Part shown: positions 62,588 to 64,000 of the stretch, in pieces | Position numbering within the stretch: the stretch's first letter is position 1 | How the letters are laid out: every line of letters starts with the position of its first letter | NCBI GenBank assembly: GCA_013397455.1 | Contig: VYZB01000281.1 | Coordinates: 1,004,887 to 1,068,886, forward strand | Direction of reading: 5' to 3' | Length of the DNA stretch: 64,000 nt | Origin: Crotophaga sulcirostris | Taxonomy: Eukaryota > Chordata > Aves > Cuculiformes > Crotophagidae | Notes under the pieces: generated by a model | Seen by the model: only the letters and a program-made list of their open reading frames with translations | Told to the model about the DNA's origin: nothing | Databases searched by the model: none | Position numbers and translations under genes: made by a program

Positions 62588-64000
62588 TAGGGGCTCAAAC
62601 AGTGGGAGTTTTGGTCCAGTCAAGTCTAAACTAGTCATACAAGCTCCCTCTACAGCAAATGGAAAGAAGTGCCTTCATCCACAGAGTGATCCGTTTCAAC
62701 CTAAGGTAAATGATAAGGTAGAACCATGGAATAATGTAAGGTGGAAGATAGGTCAGATGTATCATTCTCTGGACAAATATCTCTTCTTTTTAGCAATAAA
62801 GTTTGTGGAGACAATCTGGCTAGACTTAACCCATAGATACATAATATGACATGAGAGAAAACTTTCCGGGCACTGTGACACTTGGGAAATCGTATTACTT
62901 TCCTGTGGCTATTTGAGCGTCCATAAAATGAGGCATATAATATATCCTTACATCAAAAATATGCTGCAAAATTTGATACATGGCAACTGTTTATGACCCT
63001 TGAGTAAAAGGCAGCATAGGGATTGTACAACATATTTCTCTAAGGGCAAAAAGTGCAAATTCAATAAATTTATATTATCACCTTATTGTAAATACCCAGG
63101 CCTTGCATGCAGCATTCCACCTTGAGCTTTGTACGCAGGTCTCAGAAAGCTGAAAAGATACACAAAAAATGTGCACAGTTAGAGTCTGGTGATCGTTAAG
63201 CTATTTCTATTAGACTGTAATAGGCTTGGCATCTAGGTCATGATTTGCTCAGAAAAGAATGAGAAAGAGCTTTAAATGTACTTTTCATCTCAGTAGAATG
63301 ACCCCATATGAATGCCAAATAGAGCCAAAGAGAGCTGTTAATCAGAGATTAAGCTCCAACAAACAAGTTTCTTGCCAATAAATTCTGTGGTCATCTACTC
63401 TGATGCGTTCAATAGGATCAGGTTTTGAATTAAAAATCAGTCCTTTCCTATTCCATCTCTTTTAGCACAATGCTGATGTACCCAGAATTGGAAACAATTC
63501 TAGACATTAGGAATAAAAATGGGTAAACTCAGAACTCCAGTTATCACAGCTTGTTCTAATCTCCTGAAATATTTATGGATGAGTGGGGTTATGGAGGCTG
63601 TAGAGTAAGAAAAAAAGAGTGAAGTAAAGGAGAAGTTTGGGTTCTTGCTTGACGTCTCACTTCCTACCTAAATATTTACCTATTTACTCCAAAAGGCAGA
63701 GAAACAGACTTTAATCTTTCCTGGCTGTAACTGTCCTATATCATCACTTCTATGGACATAGAGAACACTGCAATCAAAGCTCAAGAAGGGAAGTAAGGTT
63801 TTCTTCTCACTAGAAAGTTGATGAGAGAAAGACAGACTGTGGCAAAGGGTGCTGATCCAGAAAACTTGGACCAGTTGCAGCTGTGAAGCTTCTTGGTAAT
63901 CCTTCCTCTCTGGGTCACGTGGTTGAGGCGACCTTTGCTGAATGCACAGAGACTCTGCAGTAGGATATATGTAAAACACATGTAGATTTTTAATTTACTG
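62588..64000. other. Non-coding stretch to the window end
   Basis: AT-rich DNA. Overlapping frames on the minus strand at 63680-63981 have no recognised motif. No repeat recognised. Confidence 0.5.

Noticed and set aside
1..64000. Search for tRNA, rRNA, CpG island, nuclear mitochondrial insert or a known protein-coding gene
   Set aside because: No cloverleaf-like boxes, rRNA blocks, mitochondrial genes, CpG-dense segment or recognised exons were seen on either strand by eye; diverged cases could be missed.

Overview
This is vertebrate nuclear DNA and almost certainly from a bird. It contains many chicken-repeat-1 (CR1) LINE copies, several ending in the CR1 octamer tail (CATAGAAT on this strand), plus long terminal repeats (LTRs) of two types I recognise from bird genomes. 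The rest is AT-rich, CpG-poor, stop-riddled DNA typical of a large intron or gene desert. The LTR types and the mix of CR1 subfamilies fit a bird outside the chicken lineage, but I cannot name an order or species. I found no supportable protein-coding gene, tRNA, rRNA, CRISPR array or CpG island. Nearly every longer reading frame is either decayed CR1 reverse transcriptase (RT) or a chance frame.

Layout. 1-6.9 kb: no recognised repeat. 6.9-8.4 kb: a solo LTR (+) followed by a young CR1 (-). 8.4-15.3 kb: no clear young repeat. 15.3-15.8 kb: CR1 (-) of a second subfamily. 20.3-21.5 kb: the longest young CR1 (-), with RT remnants. 21.5-30.7 kb: mostly unique, with a palindromic MITE-like element at 25.4 kb. 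30.7-33.4 kb: a nest of a very old CR1/L3-like LINE (-), an LTR of about 970 bp in antisense, and a second old CR1/L3-like 3' segment (+). 34.9-35.8 kb: CR1 (-). 38.15-38.35 kb: a hAT-type non-autonomous DNA transposon. 38.8 kb: a short CR1 (-). 39-46 kb: repeat-poor. 46.0-46.4 kb: the 3' part of a dead mariner transposase gene. 48.6-49.0 kb: an L2/MIR-like tail. 53.2-53.5 kb: an internal CR1 RT fragment (+). 56.0-56.6 kb: an old CR1/L3-like RT fragment (+). 58.8-59.3 kb: a second solo LTR of the 6.9-kb family. 59.5 kb: CR1 (-). 62.0-62.6 kb: CR1 (+) lacking both ends.

The window is best read as layers of age. The oldest layer is CR1/L3-like, L2/MIR-like and palindromic repeats that may be shared across amniotes. 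Above it lie mariner and hAT fragments, then bird CR1 subfamilies and LTRs. The most useful signals are the very old LINE remnants, the mariner copy whose last catalytic aspartate has become tyrosine with spacing intact, and the small inverted-repeat elements. I saw no convincing new functional system. All family names come from memory of consensus sequences and were not checked against a database.
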